Assembly: GCA_031376455.1 (NCBI GenBank)
Contig: JANMDU010000086.1
Coordinates: 28,834-92,833, forward strand
DNA length: 64,000 bases
Reading direction: 5' to 3'
Source: JANMDU01 sp031376455
GTDB taxonomy: Bacteria; Pseudomonadota; Gammaproteobacteria; Burkholderiales; Burkholderiaceae_C
Position 1 is the stretch's first letter, and each line of letters starts with the position of its first letter. The notes under the pieces are model-generated. The model had not been told where the DNA came from. It was given only the letters and a program-made list of their open reading frames with translations, and did no database searches. Below, piece after piece: positions 50,316 to 59,318 of this stretch. The translations under genes were made by a program, and so were the position numbers.

Positions 50316-51074
50316 TCAAGCTGACTTGGCATGGTCTTGCCACTCGCCATCAATTAGTAGCTCATGGGGCACGAATTGCGCCTTGTAAGTCATTTTCGGG
50401 CTTTTTTCTATCCAGTAGCCCAAATACACATGCGCCAGCCCGAGCTCTTTGGCTTGCGCAATTTGCCAGAGGATGCTGTATGTGCCGTAAGCCGTTTTTT
50501 CCTCCGGCTCGTAAAACGTATAAACCGCAGAAATACCCGCCGAGAGCACATCCAAAATCGTCACCATTTTGAGCGCACCGAGCCCGCCATCAACCGCATC
50601 ATTTGAAGGGGGCTCACGAAACTCCACTATGCGTGAGTTCACTCGGCTTTGTAGCAAAAACTGCGTGTATTGATCAATGCTGTCTTGATCCATGCCGCCG
50701 CCTGCATGCCGGCCATTTTGATAGCGCAGATAAAGCGCGTAATGTTCTTGCACAAAGGCCAGATTTAAAACGCGCACTTGCAGATGAGCGTGTTGCTTTT
50801 GCGCGCGGCGTTGGCTGCGCGAGGGTGAAAATTCAGCCACTTTGACGCGCAGTGGCGTGCAAGCTTTGCAGCCATCGCAATAGGGCCGATAAGTAAACAT
50901 ACCGCTGCGCCGAAAGCCACGCGCCACGAGTTCCGAGTAAGCTTCGTTGTGTACCAAATGGCTGGGCGTAGCGACCTGTGATCGTGCGACTTTGCCATCT
51001 AAATAACTGCAGCCATACGGGGCAGTGGCATAGAACTGCAGCGTTTGTAGCGGGAGATCTTTGAGCTGGGTCAT
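50316..51074 (-). CDS. bpt: Aspartate/glutamate leucyltransferase (Bpt; ATE-type)
   Basis: A 252-residue ATE-family aminoacyl-tRNA-protein transferase: N-terminal 'ATAPYGCSYLDGKVARSQVA' and 'YRPYCDGCKACTPLRV' with the conserved Cys residues, later 'YLGYWIEKSPKMTYKAQF'. It adds Leu from Leu-tRNA to proteins with N-terminal Asp or Glu, marking them for ClpS/ClpAP. ATG 51074 overlaps aat by 4 bp; the open frame further up is within aat. Confidence 0.93.
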   Translation of the reverse strand: MTQLKDLPLQTLQFYATAPYGCSYLDGKVARSQVATPSHLVHNEAYSELVARGFRRSGMFTYRPYCDGCKACTPLRVKVAEFSPSRSQRRAQKQHAHLQVRVLNLAFVQEHYALYLRYQNGRHAGGGMDQDSIDQYTQFLLQSRVNSRIVEFREPPSNDAVDGGLGALKMVTILDVLSAGISAVYTFYEPEEKTAYGTYSILWQIAQAKELGLAHVYLGYWIEKSPKMTYKAQFVPHELLIDGEWQDHAKSA

Positions 51075-51859
51075 GGGGCGCAATCTTGGCTTGTAACATC
51101 GCTGAAGCGCGTGTCCAAGGCCTTCCATTTTACGGATGACAGCCGCCAAATCAGCGGCGCTTTCGCTGCTTGCTCGCGTACATGCGCACAAAAATCTTCT
51201 CGCGGCATCTCGCGTGCGCCCAGCGAGGCCAAATGAGAGGTGTTTTGCTGGCAATCAATGATTGCCGCGCCCTGTGATCGACACAATGCAACCAAAGCGC
51301 AGAGCGCGATTTTTGACGCATCCGTCTCGCGCGCAAACATGGATTCGCCAAACACCGCGTGGCCAATCGCCGTGCAATACAAACCGCCAACAAGCCTTCC
51401 ATTCCGCCATGTTTCGATGCTGTGCGCCATGCCACAGGCGTGCATGGCGATGTAGGCCGTTTGCATCTCAGGTTGAATCCATGTACCGCTTTGACCTTCG
51501 CGAGAAACATGGGCGCAAGCCGCAATGACCGCTGCAAAATCATGATCAATCCGTACTTCGCAACCGGGCGTTTGCAAAAAACCGAGCAAAGTTTTGCGTA
51601 GGCTGCGGTGCAATTTGAACTCCACCACTGGCAACACCATGCGCGGATCAGGGCTCCACCAAAGAATCGGCTGGCCTTCGCTGTACCAAGGAAAAATACC
51701 TCGCGAATAAGCCGTTTGCAGCGTCGCCACTTCCAGGTCCGCGCCGCCGGCAAGCAGTCCTGGCGCAGGATCGTTAGAGCCCCAAGCGCGTTGCACTTGC
51801 GGAAAATCCTCTCCAGAGGCCAACATGGGCAAGGGTTCGGGGCGATGGCGCGCTTTCAT
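51071..51859 (-). CDS. aat: Leucyl/phenylalanyl-tRNA-protein transferase
   Basis: A 262-residue Aat: 'AYSRGIFPWYSEGQPILWW' and 'SPDPRMVLPVVEFKLHRSLR' are the family signatures, with 'SMFARETDASKIAL' later. It places Leu or Phe on proteins starting with Lys or Arg in the bacterial N-end rule. With bpt directly downstream (4-bp overlap) both N-degron branches are made from one mRNA. ATG 51859 is 41 bp from the divergent hydrolase start. Confidence 0.95.
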   Translation of the reverse strand: MKARHRPEPLPMLASGEDFPQVQRAWGSNDPAPGLLAGGADLEVATLQTAYSRGIFPWYSEGQPILWWSPDPRMVLPVVEFKLHRSLRKTLLGFLQTPGCEVRIDHDFAAVIAACAHVSREGQSGTWIQPEMQTAYIAMHACGMAHSIETWRNGRLVGGLYCTAIGHAVFGESMFARETDASKIALCALVALCRSQGAAIIDCQQNTSHLASLGAREMPREDFCAHVREQAAKAPLIWRLSSVKWKALDTRFSDVTSQDCAP

Positions 51860-51900
51860 ACGGTGTATTTTGCGCTGGTTTTCTCGCGTAGGATGTTGGT

Positions 51901-52833
51901 ATGACGCAAGCCACCACGACACACGCCGATCTTCACCGCATCGAATGCGATCACGCAGGCAGCAGCCCGGGCACGCATCGCATGGCTTATTGGAGCTGGG
52001 GCTTGGGTCATCATTCGCATGTGGTGCTCTGCGTGCATGGCCTGTCAAGGCAGGGCTTGGATTTTGATGTACTCGCGCAAAAACTGATTGGCACGGACGG
52101 CAAGCGTTGCCGCGTCGTGAGTGTCGATGTGGCCGGGCGGGGCATGAGCGATTGGCTCAGCGATCCGGCGCTCTATCAAGTGCCGCAATATGCAGCAGAT
52201 TTGGTGATGCTGATGATGACTTTGCAGGCGCAAGGCGCGAAAACGATCGATTGGGTGGGCACGAGCATGGGCGGCTTGATTGGCATTGCGGTGGCTGCTC
52301 AAACGACGCTCCAGCCACAACTCAAGAGTTTGATGCCACGCAAGCTAATTTTGAATGACATCGGCCCGGTGGTGCAATGGGAGGCTTTGCAGCGGATCAG
52401 CGGCTATCTTGGGGCAGATAAACGCTTTGACACAGAAAAAGAGATCGTGGATGACTTGTGGGAGCTGTCGAAGAGCTTCGGGCCGCATTCGCCGGAGCAA
52501 TGGCTGGCACTTTGCAAGCCGATGATCAGACTAGATGGTGTGCAATTCAAACTGCATTACGACCCTGCGATTGCGCTGCCTGTGAAGGCCACGACACCCG
52601 AGACCGCAGCGCAAGGTGAGGCCATACTCTGGCAGCTGTATGACGCGATTAAAAGTGACACGCTGCTGATTCGTGGTGCAGACTCTGATTTGATCAGCTT
52701 GGAGACGGCGCAAAAAATGCAATCTCGAGGGCCGAAAGCTAAGCTCGTGCAGTTTGAGGGCGTGGGTCATGCGCCCATGCTGGTGCAAGCCGATCAAACG
52801 CAGGCGGTGGAAGAATTCCTCTTCGGCGCATGA
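51901..52833 (+). CDS. Alpha/beta hydrolase
   Basis: A 310-residue alpha/beta hydrolase: oxyanion 'VLCVHGLSRQGLDFD', nucleophile elbow 'WVGTSMGGLIG', catalytic Asp likely in 'IRGADSDLIS', and His in 'FEGVGHAPML'. Broad family (esterase, lactonase, haloperoxidase-like). It overlaps relA by 4 bp (ATGA), so the two are co-translated, an unusual partner for relA. Confidence 0.88.
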   Translation: MTQATTTHADLHRIECDHAGSSPGTHRMAYWSWGLGHHSHVVLCVHGLSRQGLDFDVLAQKLIGTDGKRCRVVSVDVAGRGMSDWLSDPALYQVPQYAADLVMLMMTLQAQGAKTIDWVGTSMGGLIGIAVAAQTTLQPQLKSLMPRKLILNDIGPVVQWEALQRISGYLGADKRFDTEKEIVDDLWELSKSFGPHSPEQWLALCKPMIRLDGVQFKLHYDPAIALPVKATTPETAAQGEAILWQLYDAIKSDTLLIRGADSDLISLETAQKMQSRGPKAKLVQFEGVGHAPMLVQADQTQAVEEFLFGA

Positions 52834-55079
52834 AGCCATCCGCGTCAAGCTCCGCCGAACCCGCTTTAGCTGTAGCGGCTGTCACTGTCGCAGCGCAAAC
52901 CTTTGCATCCGGCGATTTGGCGCTTGATCGTGAGCCGGGCAGGGCGCTGGAGCGTGCCAGAGCATTTGCCGAGCCACTGATAGCGCAAGAGACGCTAGAC
53001 ACTGGCGAAAACACGTTTGCACATGCGCAGGCCGTGGCGGAGATTTTGCGCAGCATCGGTGGCTCGGAGGCGATGCAAGCGGCCAGCTATTTGGTCTACG
53101 CTTGTGAGCATTTGAACAAACCTCTTGAAGTCATCACCAAAGCATTTGGCGAGAGCTACGCCACGCTGGCACTGGAGACGACGGCGCTCGTTCATATTCA
53201 GCGCCAAGCCAGAGCCGCATCGCTTAAGACCCAGTTAAGCCCCGGCGCGGCAAACCAGACGGAGAACATTCGCAAAATGCTGCTGGCGTTCTCGCGTGAT
53301 TTACGTGTTGTGATGCTGCGCTTGGCTTCTCGTTTGCAAACGCTCAGACACTACGCTGCTATCAAAAAAGAAGCGCCTCACACAGTATCTATGGAGGCTT
53401 TACATGTATTTTCACCTTTGGCTAATCGCCTAGGCATTTGGCAGATCAAATGGGAGATGGAAGATTTGGCATTTCGCTTTTTGGAGCCAGAAGCCTACAA
53501 AGCGATTGCCAAGCAGCTCGCGGACAAGCGAATTGAGCGTGAAGGTGGGATGCGACTTTTGCGCGAATCGTTGCAAGCTGATTTGCTCGCGCAGGGCATC
53601 GCTGCTGAGGTGCAGGGCAGGCCAAAGCATATCTACAGCATTGCTCGCAAAATGCGCGGCAAACAGCTCAGCTTTGATCAGGTGTTTGACGTGAGGGCGA
53701 TGCGCGTGATCGTCGCGGATAGCGCGGCTTGCTATGCAGCGCTGGCTCGCGTGCATGAGTTGTATACGCCCATCGATGGCGAGTTTGATGATTACATTGC
53801 TAAGCCGAAATCTAATGGATATCAGAGCTTGCACACTGTGGTTCGCGATGACACAAACCGCCCCCTTGAGATTCAAATCCGCACCGATGCGATGCATCAA
53901 CACGCAGAAGTGGGCGTGGCAGCGCATTGGGCTTACAAGGAGGCAGGCGTGCGGGGCTATGCGGGTGTCAGCGCGGGCAGCCCATACGACGCCAAGATCG
54001 CTGTATTGCGGCAGCTTCTGGCTTGGCAGCAAGATGTCTCTGGCGAAGCTGTTCAGAGCAGTGGGCTCGATGACCGTATCTATGTCCTCACGCCAGAAGC
54101 GGCGATTGTTGATTTACCGCGCGAGGCCACGGCGGTTGATTTTGCCTATGCGCTGCACACGAATTTAGGCCACCGCTGCCGAGGTGCGAGAGTCAACGGC
54201 CAAATGGTGACTCTCAATACGCCGCTCTCTAACGGGCAAACCGTAGAAATCACGGCCGCCAAAGAAGGCGGCCCTTCGCGCGATTGGCTCAACCCCGAGC
54301 TGCATTTTTTGGCCAGCCCTAGGGCGCGAGCCAAAGTGCGCGCTTGGTTTAATGCGTTGCAGCTTGAGGAAACGATTTCTAGCGGGCGGCAGTCGGTAGA
54401 AAAACTCTTGCAGCGCGAAGGAAAAACAGCGCTCAAACTCGATGATCTGGCGGCGCAGCTCGGCTTCAAAACGGCAGACGCGCTGTTTGAAGTGGTGGGC
54501 AAAGATGAGTTCTCACTGCGCACGATTGAGCAGTTTTTGCGGCCGGCACTGGCGGAAGTGGCTAGTCTCGATGAACAGGCTTTGCTGCGCACCAGTCGCG
54601 TGGCCGAGAAAATAGCCTCGTCGCAAAAAGCGGCTGCAGGCAGCGTGCTGGTGGTGGGCGTGGATAGTTTGCTCACGCAGCTGTCCAAATGCTGTAAGCC
54701 TGCCCCGCCGGACGCTATTCGGGGATATGTGACGCGCGGCAAAGGCGTGAGCATTCATCGTGCGGCTTGTTCTACGCTGCGAAGTTTGATGCAAAAAGAG
54801 GGCGAAAGACTAGTTGATGTTGCGTGGGGCGCTCCTAAATCAGGAGCTATCTTCACGGTGGATGTCCGCGTTTTGGGGCAGGAGCGGCCCGCGCTGTTGC
54901 GCGATGTCACGGAGGTTTTCTCCAAAGAGAAAGTGCCCGTGCGCAGCGTTCAGCAAAACACATCGTACGGCAGCACGTGGATCACGCTATCCGTCGATGT
55001 GACAGATGCAGCGCATTTGGCCAAGGTACTGGCAGGTGTCGCGCAGGTCGATGGGGTGGAGAGTGCGCGGCGGGTGTGA
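52830..55079 (+). CDS. relA: (p)ppGpp synthetase RelA
   Basis: A 749-residue long RSH protein: degenerate HD domain (about 50-190), synthetase (about 240-360), TGS (about 405-465), helical/zinc-finger region, and ACT (about 670-745). 'GEFDDYIAKPKSNGYQSLHT' has the acidic EFDD motif of RelA-type synthetases. The hydrolase His-Asp pair is absent ('SYLVYACEHLNK' where 'LLHDVVED' is expected). So it makes but probably cannot degrade (p)ppGpp; a SpoT elsewhere is expected. A weakly SR-like stretch at 53356-53396 is not called because the protein aligns without an extra segment. Confidence 0.92.
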   Translation: MKPSASSSAEPALAVAAVTVAAQTFASGDLALDREPGRALERARAFAEPLIAQETLDTGENTFAHAQAVAEILRSIGGSEAMQAASYLVYACEHLNKPLEVITKAFGESYATLALETTALVHIQRQARAASLKTQLSPGAANQTENIRKMLLAFSRDLRVVMLRLASRLQTLRHYAAIKKEAPHTVSMEALHVFSPLANRLGIWQIKWEMEDLAFRFLEPEAYKAIAKQLADKRIEREGGMRLLRESLQADLLAQGIAAEVQGRPKHIYSIARKMRGKQLSFDQVFDVRAMRVIVADSAACYAALARVHELYTPIDGEFDDYIAKPKSNGYQSLHTVVRDDTNRPLEIQIRTDAMHQHAEVGVAAHWAYKEAGVRGYAGVSAGSPYDAKIAVLRQLLAWQQDVSGEAVQSSGLDDRIYVLTPEAAIVDLPREATAVDFAYALHTNLGHRCRGARVNGQMVTLNTPLSNGQTVEITAAKEGGPSRDWLNPELHFLASPRARAKVRAWFNALQLEETISSGRQSVEKLLQREGKTALKLDDLAAQLGFKTADALFEVVGKDEFSLRTIEQFLRPALAEVASLDEQALLRTSRVAEKIASSQKAAAGSVLVVGVDSLLTQLSKCCKPAPPDAIRGYVTRGKGVSIHRAACSTLRSLMQKEGERLVDVAWGAPKSGAIFTVDVRVLGQERPALLRDVTEVFSKEKVPVRSVQQNTSYGSTWITLSVDVTDAAHLAKVLAGVAQVDGVESARRV

Positions 55080-55184
55080 GCGCCTACAAGGTGGTCGGGT
55101 CGATGCAAAAGGGCAAATCAAAAAAGAAGCGTGATTATTGATTTGTAATTTTTGACAGCGTTTGAAATCTCCGACAATACGAAC

Positions 55185-55469
55185 ATGACTCAAACAGCAC
55201 CTCTTTCAACCGATGCCAGCAAGGATGGCGCAAACATGCGCCCCGAGCTACCCGATCACCTCTGCATTGATCCGCGCAGCCCACATTACGCTCCCGCCGT
55301 TCTGGAGCACGCCATTGGCATTCATTTCAATGGCAAAGAGCGTTTTGATGTGGAGGAATATTGCATCAGCGAAGGCTGGGTGAAGATTCCCGCGGGCAAG
55401 ACGGTGGATCGCAAAGGCAGGCCGCTGCTGATGAAGGTCAAAGGCAAGGTGGAAGCGTTTTATCGCTAG
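55185..55469 (+). CDS. DUF3297 family protein
   Basis: A 94-residue protein of the conserved form 'LPDHLCIDPRSPHY..', 'IGIHFNGKERFDVEEYCISE' and 'AGKTVDRKGRPLLMK'. Widespread and highly conserved in proteobacteria; function unknown. ATG 55185 gives the family start. An SR copy follows its stop. Confidence 0.88.
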   Translation: MTQTAPLSTDASKDGANMRPELPDHLCIDPRSPHYAPAVLEHAIGIHFNGKERFDVEEYCISEGWVKIPAGKTVDRKGRPLLMKVKGKVEAFYR

Positions 55470-55537
55470 ATTTTTATGCAAAACAGACACCTAGCCGGCA
55501 TTAAACCTGCTTGAAGTGCTATTATTTTGATAGTAAT
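55470..55537 (+). repeat. SR copy between DUF3297 and M14 peptidase genes
   Basis: TTTTTATGCAAAACAGACAC leader, TAGCCGGCATTAAACC, TGCTTGAAGTGCTA and tail CTATTATTTTGATAG. It starts at the DUF3297 stop and ends 4 bp before the next ATG. Confidence 0.88.
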
Positions 55538-55540
55538 TGA

Positions 55541-56470
55541 ATGAGCATGTTGATCAACGCCATCGGCACAGTTGGGCAAGCTTGGAGCGAAGCAAATGTC
55601 GCGAAATGGCGTGTTTTGCTAATCCGCAAGCGCAGTTATGCCGAGGATGTTTTGCATCAGATGGATGCGCTACATGATCGCTTTGATGTTTTCAATTACG
55701 GGACTTTGGCGTATCCCGATGATCGCTACGATCTTGTTGCTGTGCGTAGCAAACATTGGGAAACACGTTTGCCTACCGCGCTGATCACAGGCGGAGTGCA
55801 TGGCTACGAGACCAGCGGCGTGCAGGGCGCATTGCGATTTTTAGATGCGCATGCGCCTGCTTACGCGGGCAAAGTAAATCTGCTCGTTGTGCCTTGCGTG
55901 AGCCCCTGGGCGTATGAGCGCGTACAGCGCTGGAATTTTGATGCAGTCGATCCGAATCGTGCATTCAAGGCGGGCAGCGCAGCGCAGGAAGCTGCGGCTT
56001 TGATGCAATTGATAGCGCCTATGTGCGGTGACATTGCGTTGCATATTGATTTGCACGAAACCACAGATTCTGATGAATCAGAATTTCGCCCCGCGCTAGC
56101 TGCGCGAGACGGTCAAGCATTTAAGCCCGGCATGATTCCCGATGGCTTTTATCTGGTCGCAGACGCCGCAAATCCTCAGCTCGATTTCCAAAACGCTGTT
56201 CTAGCCGCAGTCAGCGGCGTCACGCATATTGCAGATGCTGACGAGCGAGGCTGTCTCATTGGCGAGACGCTCATTGCGCCCGGCGTTATTGCGTACGAGA
56301 TGCAAAAGCTCGGGCTCTGCGCGGGATCAAGTGGCGCGAAATTCGTGACAACCACAGAGGTCTATCCCGACAACGCCCGCACGTCGCCTGAGCAATGCAT
56401 CGCCGCGCAGGTGAAAGCGGTATGCGCTGGTCTCAATTTTTTGATCAAAAACGCAGAGCAGCCGTTCTAA
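55541..56470 (+). CDS. M14-family metallocarboxypeptidase-like protein
   Basis: A 309-residue protein with zinc ligands in 'GGVHGYETSG' (His and Glu), 'VDPNRAF' (Arg substrate site), and the third ligand His in 'DIALHIDLHETTDSDESEF'. The family includes succinylglutamate-desuccinylase-like enzymes and peptidases; the substrate is unknown. No signal peptide, so cytoplasmic. The SR copy ends a few bases before its ATG and leaves no clear ribosome-binding site. Confidence 0.85.
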   Translation: MSMLINAIGTVGQAWSEANVAKWRVLLIRKRSYAEDVLHQMDALHDRFDVFNYGTLAYPDDRYDLVAVRSKHWETRLPTALITGGVHGYETSGVQGALRFLDAHAPAYAGKVNLLVVPCVSPWAYERVQRWNFDAVDPNRAFKAGSAAQEAAALMQLIAPMCGDIALHIDLHETTDSDESEFRPALAARDGQAFKPGMIPDGFYLVADAANPQLDFQNAVLAAVSGVTHIADADERGCLIGETLIAPGVIAYEMQKLGLCAGSSGAKFVTTTEVYPDNARTSPEQCIAAQVKAVCAGLNFLIKNAEQPF

Positions 56471-56662
56471 GCTTGCAGCAGCAAAGCGCGATACACTAGA
56501 GCATTCTGCAGGCATTTGCTTGACCTGCGCTGCAGACAAGGTGTGTATCGGGCGTTTTTGATGCGATTTGCTTCACTGAAGGCGCCACTTTTGCTCGGTG
56601 TCCTGCCGAGCCCGAGGCGTTCTAACCTAATGTGATGGCAAGCTGGTGAACCTGGAGGCCGC

Positions 56663-56929
56663 ATGGCCAAAGAAGATTTAATTGAAATGCAAGGCAAAGT
56701 GGATGAAATTTTGCCTGATATGCGTTACCGCGTAACGCTTGAAAATGACCACAAACTCATCGCCTACACAGGCGGGAAAATGCGCAAGCACAGCATCCGC
56801 ATTTTGGCGGGTGACAAAGTGACAGTGGAGATGTCGCCCTACGATCTCTCCAAAGGCCGCATTACCTTCCGCCATATCGAAAACCGCACACCTCGCGTGG
56901 GCGGGCCAGCATTTTCAGGCCGGCGCTAG
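56663..56929 (+). CDS. infA: Translation initiation factor IF-1
   Basis: An 88-residue OB-fold IF-1 ('MAKEDLIEMQGKVDEILPDM', 'YTGGKMRKHSIRILAGDKVT', 'SPYDLSKGRITFR') with a C-terminal extension 'ENRTPRVGGPAFSGRR' typical of betaproteobacterial second copies. TGGAGGCCGC precedes the ATG. The roughly 190-bp leader includes a GCTCGG/CCGAGC hairpin (56593-56611). It stands near an RNA-binding protein gene, which suggests a cold-adaptation pair. Confidence 0.93.
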   Translation: MAKEDLIEMQGKVDEILPDMRYRVTLENDHKLIAYTGGKMRKHSIRILAGDKVTVEMSPYDLSKGRITFRHIENRTPRVGGPAFSGRR

Positions 56930-57008
56930 AATATAGCCTGATATCCATTACACTATTAGATTACAAATGTCTAGCATCCGCCGGGCATGTTTTTGAGAAA
57001 GACTCATA

Positions 57009-57389
57009 ATGAGCAACAAACTTTACGTCGGCAATCTTGCCTACACTGTGCGCGATGAAGACCTGCAGCAGCAGTTCTCCGCATTTGGCCAAGTGCAATC
57101 TGCCAAGGTCATGATGGAGCGCGACACTGGCCGCTCCAAAGGCTTCGGCTTTGTCGAGATGGGCAGCGCCGATGAAGCGCAAGCTGCAATCGCAGGCTTA
57201 CATGGCCAAAACGTTTCTGGCCGCGATTTGACGGTTAACGTTGCTCGCCCGATGGAAGCTCGTCCTCCACGCACTGGCGGCGGTGGCTACGGCGGCGGCG
57301 GTGGTGGCTACGGTGGTGGCGGCGGCGGTGATCGCGGCGGCTACGGCGGTGGCGGTGGCGGCGGCGGCGGCGGTGGACGTCGTTACTAA
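57009..57389 (+). CDS. RRM RNA-binding protein with Gly-rich tail
   Basis: A 126-residue protein: one RRM (residues 1-82) with RNP2 'LYVGNLAY' and RNP1 'KGFGFVEM', then a Gly/Tyr/Arg tail of 'YGGGGGG' units. Such proteins are cold-induced RNA chaperones in betaproteobacteria and cyanobacteria. A strong terminator follows. The Gly codon run is a likely site of slippage and length variation. Confidence 0.93.
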   Translation: MSNKLYVGNLAYTVRDEDLQQQFSAFGQVQSAKVMMERDTGRSKGFGFVEMGSADEAQAAIAGLHGQNVSGRDLTVNVARPMEARPPRTGGGGYGGGGGGYGGGGGGDRGGYGGGGGGGGGGGRRY

Positions 57390-57422
57390 GCTCTGCTGAT
57401 TTACTCCAAGCAAATCTCCAAG

Positions 57423-57450
57423 AACCGTCTCCTAGCGAGGCGGTTTTTTT
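57423..57450 (+). terminator. Terminator of the RRM gene
   Basis: AACCGTCTC-CTAGC-GAGGCGGTT, a 9-bp stem with one G-T pair, is followed by seven T. A strong intrinsic terminator. Confidence 0.9.
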
Positions 57451-57539
57451 ATGCCTTGTTCATTTGGGCTATGAAAAAGTAAGCGTAAAAAATTCCTCCA
57501 ACGCGCAGTCGCAACAAACCCTCGCCTGAATGCAGAAAA

Positions 57540-57597
57540 AATAAAAAAACCGCCCGAAGGCGGAAAGATAACAAAAAAACCGCCCTAAGGCGGTTTG
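57540..57597 (-). terminator. Two tandem terminators of the H1-SWIB gene
   Basis: On the minus strand: AAACCGCC-TTAG-GGCGGTTT (57577-57596) followed by a T-run, then CCGCC-TTCG-GGCGG (57550-57563) followed by a second T-run. The near-identical stems suggest duplication. Confidence 0.85.
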
Positions 57598-57618
57598 TGG
57601 GTTCAGCGAAAAGAGGGC

Positions 57619-58092
57619 TTAGCTCTTGACGTGCTTACCAATCAGACCGGCCATCTCAAACATCGAGACTTGGGCTTTGCCGAAGACTTCTCTCAACTTG
57701 GCATCGGCGTTGACCATGCGCTTGTTGACTTTGTCTTGCAGATTGTTTTTCTTGATGTAGACCCACAACTTGGAGACAATCTCCGTGCGTGGCAGCGGCG
57801 CAGCGCCGACCACAGCGGCCAAAGCGGCGCTGGGCATCAAAGCCTTCATGAATGCTGCGTTAGGTGTACGCTTTTTGGCAGGCGCTTTTTTCGCTGCTAC
57901 TTTTTTAGCAGGGGCAGCTTTTTTAGCTGGGGCAGCCTTCTTCGCAGGCGCTGCTTTTTTAGCAGGTGCCTTTGCTGGGGCTTTGGCTGCGGCTTTCTTA
58001 GCCGGTGCAGCTTTCTTTGCTGGAGCGGCTTTCTTTGCCGGTGCTTTTTTTGCAGCGACTTTTTTCGCTGGCGCTTTCTTTGCAGTTGCCAT
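57619..58092 (-). CDS. Histone-H1-like Lys/Ala/Pro tail fused to a SWIB domain
   Basis: A 157-residue protein. Residues 1-76 are repeats of the AKKAPAKK / PAKKAA type, like the bacterial H1 homologues (BpH1/HctB-like) that bind and compact DNA. Residues about 82-157 are a SWIB/MDM2-type domain ('PRTEIVSKLWVYIKKNNLQD', 'NADAKLREVFGKAQVSMFEM'). SWIB in Chlamydia and plants is chromatin-linked, so this fusion is probably a nucleoid protein. Two tandem hairpin terminators follow. The upstream gap to the EamA gene (58093-58290) holds an SR-tail-like hairpin at 58166-58186. Confidence 0.9.
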   Translation of the reverse strand: MATAKKAPAKKVAAKKAPAKKAAPAKKAAPAKKAAAKAPAKAPAKKAAPAKKAAPAKKAAPAKKVAAKKAPAKKRTPNAAFMKALMPSAALAAVVGAAPLPRTEIVSKLWVYIKKNNLQDKVNKRMVNADAKLREVFGKAQVSMFEMAGLIGKHVKS

Positions 58093-58290
58093 GATTGATG
58101 ATCCTTATAGAGTTAATTAACTTGTCTTTGGATGCAAGCCTTGCAGCTTTCACTCTCAGACAAGCGGATGCTACTAGATAAATAGCAATTTCTCCAGTGA
58201 AAAATGCATTTTCGTGTGAGGAAATATGTGAATCCTCCTCTGAAACACCAGAAAAACCGTTGCGCTCACATTTTCGGAGCACGCATCGTT

Positions 58291-59232
58291 TTAATTTTTT
58301 GAAGCCTTCAATCGCGCTGCGAAGAACATGAGCACACCGAAAAGGATCACGCCACAGGCGAGCCACTCAGTTTTTTGCACCACTTCGTCACCCAGCCAAA
58401 CGCCTAAAAACAGAGCAATGACGGGATTCACAAACGCATAACTCGTGGCCAATGCGGGTGACACATGAGCGAGCAAAAACAGATACGCGCTGAATGCGAT
58501 GAGCGAGCCAAACACGACGAGATAGCCCCAAGACAGAAGTGCGCGAGTATCTAGCGGCATAGATACGCTTTCACCTAATGCGAGAGAAAGCAGCAGTAAC
58601 ACCGCGCCGCCACACAACATTTCGCTGGCAAAGCCTAATGCGCCTGGAGCAAGCGGCAACTTGGTAGTTTGCAGCACAGAGCCAATCGACCAAGATATCG
58701 TTGCGCCAAACATCGCTAGCAAACCGACAGGTGAAGCATTGAAGCTCCTGCCTTGCAAGAGAAAAATCACGCCACCAAAGCCAATCAGCATGCCTACAAT
58801 TTCTAAGCCACTGGGCCGCTTTCCAAACGCCAAGCCAATCAGCACCACCATCATCGGCACGATGGCGATGAAGGTGGCAATCAACCCTGATCCAATGGTT
58901 TGCGCAGCCACGCCCACCAGCCCCATACCGCCGCCGAGCATTAAAGTGCCAACGATCAGCGCGTTGCGCCAATACCACGTTTGCGCTTGTGGGGGCGGCG
59001 AGTTGCTTGCTTTGGGTGAGTTCGGTAATTTTCTCCCTCTGAGTTTGAGAAAAACCATGAGCAACACGCCCGCGACGATGAAGCGCGAGCCCATCTGGAA
59101 AAACGGCGGGAAGCTCACCAATGCAAAGCGAATCGCTAAATACGTCGAGCCCCAGACGAGATACACAGCCGCGAGCGCTGCAGCAATCAAGGTGGTGGAA
59201 GGTTTTTGGAGCAGAGCAACATTTGCAGTCAT
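58291..59232 (-). CDS. EamA/DMT-family exporter
   Basis: A 313-residue, ten-helix drug/metabolite exporter with two EamA repeats: 'LAAVYLVWGSTYLAIRFAL' starts repeat one and 'GLLAMFGATISWSIGSVLQT' repeat two. Typical substrates are amino acids or their analogues. It diverges from the Lrp gene by 86 bp, the classic arrangement of an Lrp-regulated amino-acid exporter. Confidence 0.9.
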   Translation of the reverse strand: MTANVALLQKPSTTLIAAALAAVYLVWGSTYLAIRFALVSFPPFFQMGSRFIVAGVLLMVFLKLRGRKLPNSPKASNSPPPQAQTWYWRNALIVGTLMLGGGMGLVGVAAQTIGSGLIATFIAIVPMMVVLIGLAFGKRPSGLEIVGMLIGFGGVIFLLQGRSFNASPVGLLAMFGATISWSIGSVLQTTKLPLAPGALGFASEMLCGGAVLLLLSLALGESVSMPLDTRALLSWGYLVVFGSLIAFSAYLFLLAHVSPALATSYAFVNPVIALFLGVWLGDEVVQKTEWLACGVILFGVLMFFAARLKASKN

Positions 59233-59318
59233 TCAAGAATTGTCGCAAGGCATAGCGCATCGTGCCATACAGAATTAAAGTTAAGATGCAACGATGACCT
59301 GCAATTCAAAGGCGTTCT

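Noticed and set aside
53356..53396. SR-like pattern in relA (GCTATCAA ... TATGGAGGC)
   Set aside because: About 60% identity at best by eye, and RelA homologues have the same protein length at this point.
57300..57385. GGCGGT repeats in the RRM gene as a possible repeat array or CRISPR
   Set aside because: Simple Gly codon repetition in a known Gly-rich tail; no spacers. No CRISPR array or cas gene is seen anywhere in the window.
57880..58085. Long plus-strand open frames opposite the H1-SWIB gene
   Set aside because: Reverse complement of the Lys/Ala codon repeats gives long Phe/Leu/Ala frames; these are shadows.
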